Positions 5,801 through 6,326 of a stretch of DNA of 6,326 nt are shown here, one piece after another. The notes beneath the pieces were generated by a model. It saw only the letters and a program-made list of their open reading frames with translations. It made no database searches and was not told the DNA's origin. The stretch's first letter is position 1, and each line of letters opens with the position of its first letter. The position numbers and the translations under genes are program-made. The DNA is taken from contig CAMFFI010000067.1 of NCBI GenBank assembly GCA_945949625.1, forward strand, positions 1 through 6,326, written 5' to 3'. The DNA is from an uncultured bacterium. GTDB lineage: Bacteria; Bacillota; Clostridia; Oscillospirales; Acutalibacteraceae.

Positions 5801-6326
5801 TGAATTATAAAGTGGGAATGGTTTCCCTTGGTTGTGAAAAAAGCCGAGTAGATGCAGAAATGCTTTTGTATTCGTTAAAGGAGCACGGATTTCAGATTGT
5901 TGAAGATGTTGCAGACGCTGATGCCGCAATAGTTAATACCTGCGGATTTATTGAATCGGCAAAGCAGGAAAGCATTGACGAAATTATAGAGCTTGGAAAG
6001 CTTAAAGCAGAGGGAAAAATCAAGAAAATTATTGTAACCGGCTGTCTTGCACAACGCTACAAGGAAGATATTATGAAAAATCTTTTTGAGGTTGACGCTG
6101 TGGCAGGAATTGGTGCAAACAGCAATATTGCCGAAATAGTTTTAAAAGCTCTTGAAGGAGAAAATGTTGAATCCTTCCCCGACAAGCTTCTTCTTCCCCT
6201 TGAGGGTAAGCGGCTTCAAAGCACACCTTCATATTATGCTTATATAAAAATTGCCGAAGGCTGTTCTAACTGCTGCTCCTACTGCGCTATTCCCTTAATA
6301 AGAGGTAAATTCCGCAGCCGCAAAAT
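5800..6326 (+). CDS. rimO: Ribosomal protein S12 methylthiotransferase RimO, 5' part (cut by window end)
   Basis: The first 175 codons of a radical-SAM methylthiotransferase; the frame is still open at the window end. RimO adds a methylthio group to the beta-carbon of a conserved Asp in ribosomal protein S12. The N-terminal UPF0004 domain is complete: its three auxiliary-cluster cysteines are C12 ('SLGCEKSRVD'), C48 ('NTCGFIESA') and C82 ('TGCLAQRY'). 'SLGCEKS' and 'NTCGFI' favour RimO over its tRNA-modifying relative MiaB, as does 'AIPLIRGKFRSR' after the radical-SAM motif. The radical-SAM CxxxCxxC is C155, C159 and C162, within 'EGCSNCCSYCAIP'. C158 is an extra cysteine where Arg is common. 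The rest of the radical-SAM barrel and the TRAM domain lie beyond the window. The start overlaps the recX stop by one base, so it is the third gene of the recA transcript. Confidence 0.95.
   Translation, partial: MNYKVGMVSLGCEKSRVDAEMLLYSLKEHGFQIVEDVADADAAIVNTCGFIESAKQESIDEIIELGKLKAEGKIKKIIVTGCLAQRYKEDIMKNLFEVDAVAGIGANSNIAEIVLKALEGENVESFPDKLLLPLEGKRLQSTPSYYAYIKIAEGCSNCCSYCAIPLIRGKFRSRK

Overview
The window looks like ordinary chromosomal housekeeping DNA from an AT-leaning Gram-positive anaerobe, most likely a clostridial Bacillota. The family-level guess of Oscillospiraceae/Ruminococcaceae-like is weaker. The reasons are strong purine-rich Shine-Dalgarno sites about 7-9 bases from the starts, two TTG start codons, a YqhQ/DUF1385-prmC pair, and Firmicutes-type RecA and RecX. 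All genes lie on the + strand and coding density is high. I see no mobile element, CRISPR array, tRNA, rRNA or phage gene.

Layout. (1) Positions 1-1923 hold a two-component system: the 3' end of an OmpR/PhoB-type response regulator, then a complete membrane sensor histidine kinase that starts at TTG 442. (2) Positions 1924-2024 are a non-coding gap with a consensus-like -35 box (TTGACA) and three TATTG direct repeats. (3) Positions 2025-3914 hold a DUF1385/YqhQ integral membrane protein of unknown function, then prmC, the release-factor glutamine methyltransferase, from a TTG start. (4) Positions 3915-4079 are the recA control region. It has two overlapping sigma-A-type promoter candidates and three separate short inverted repeats, but no canonical Firmicutes LexA (SOS) box. 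(5) Positions 4080-6326 hold recA, recX and rimO, with rimO cut by the window end. Both junctions are TGATG, where stop and start share one base, so the three genes are almost certainly one translationally coupled transcript.

How the genes work together. The regulator and kinase form a signalling pair whose signal cannot be read from the sequence. PrmC and RimO both modify the translation machinery: PrmC methylates the GGQ glutamine of release factors, and RimO methylthiolates ribosomal protein S12. RecA and RecX are the recombinase and its modulator, and their coupling keeps them in proportion.

I did not find a convincing undescribed system. The points most worth a second look are the DUF1385 protein with its HxxEH motif, the dyad-rich recA leader with no standard SOS box, the net basic RecA C-terminal tail, and the four-cysteine radical-SAM motif of RimO.
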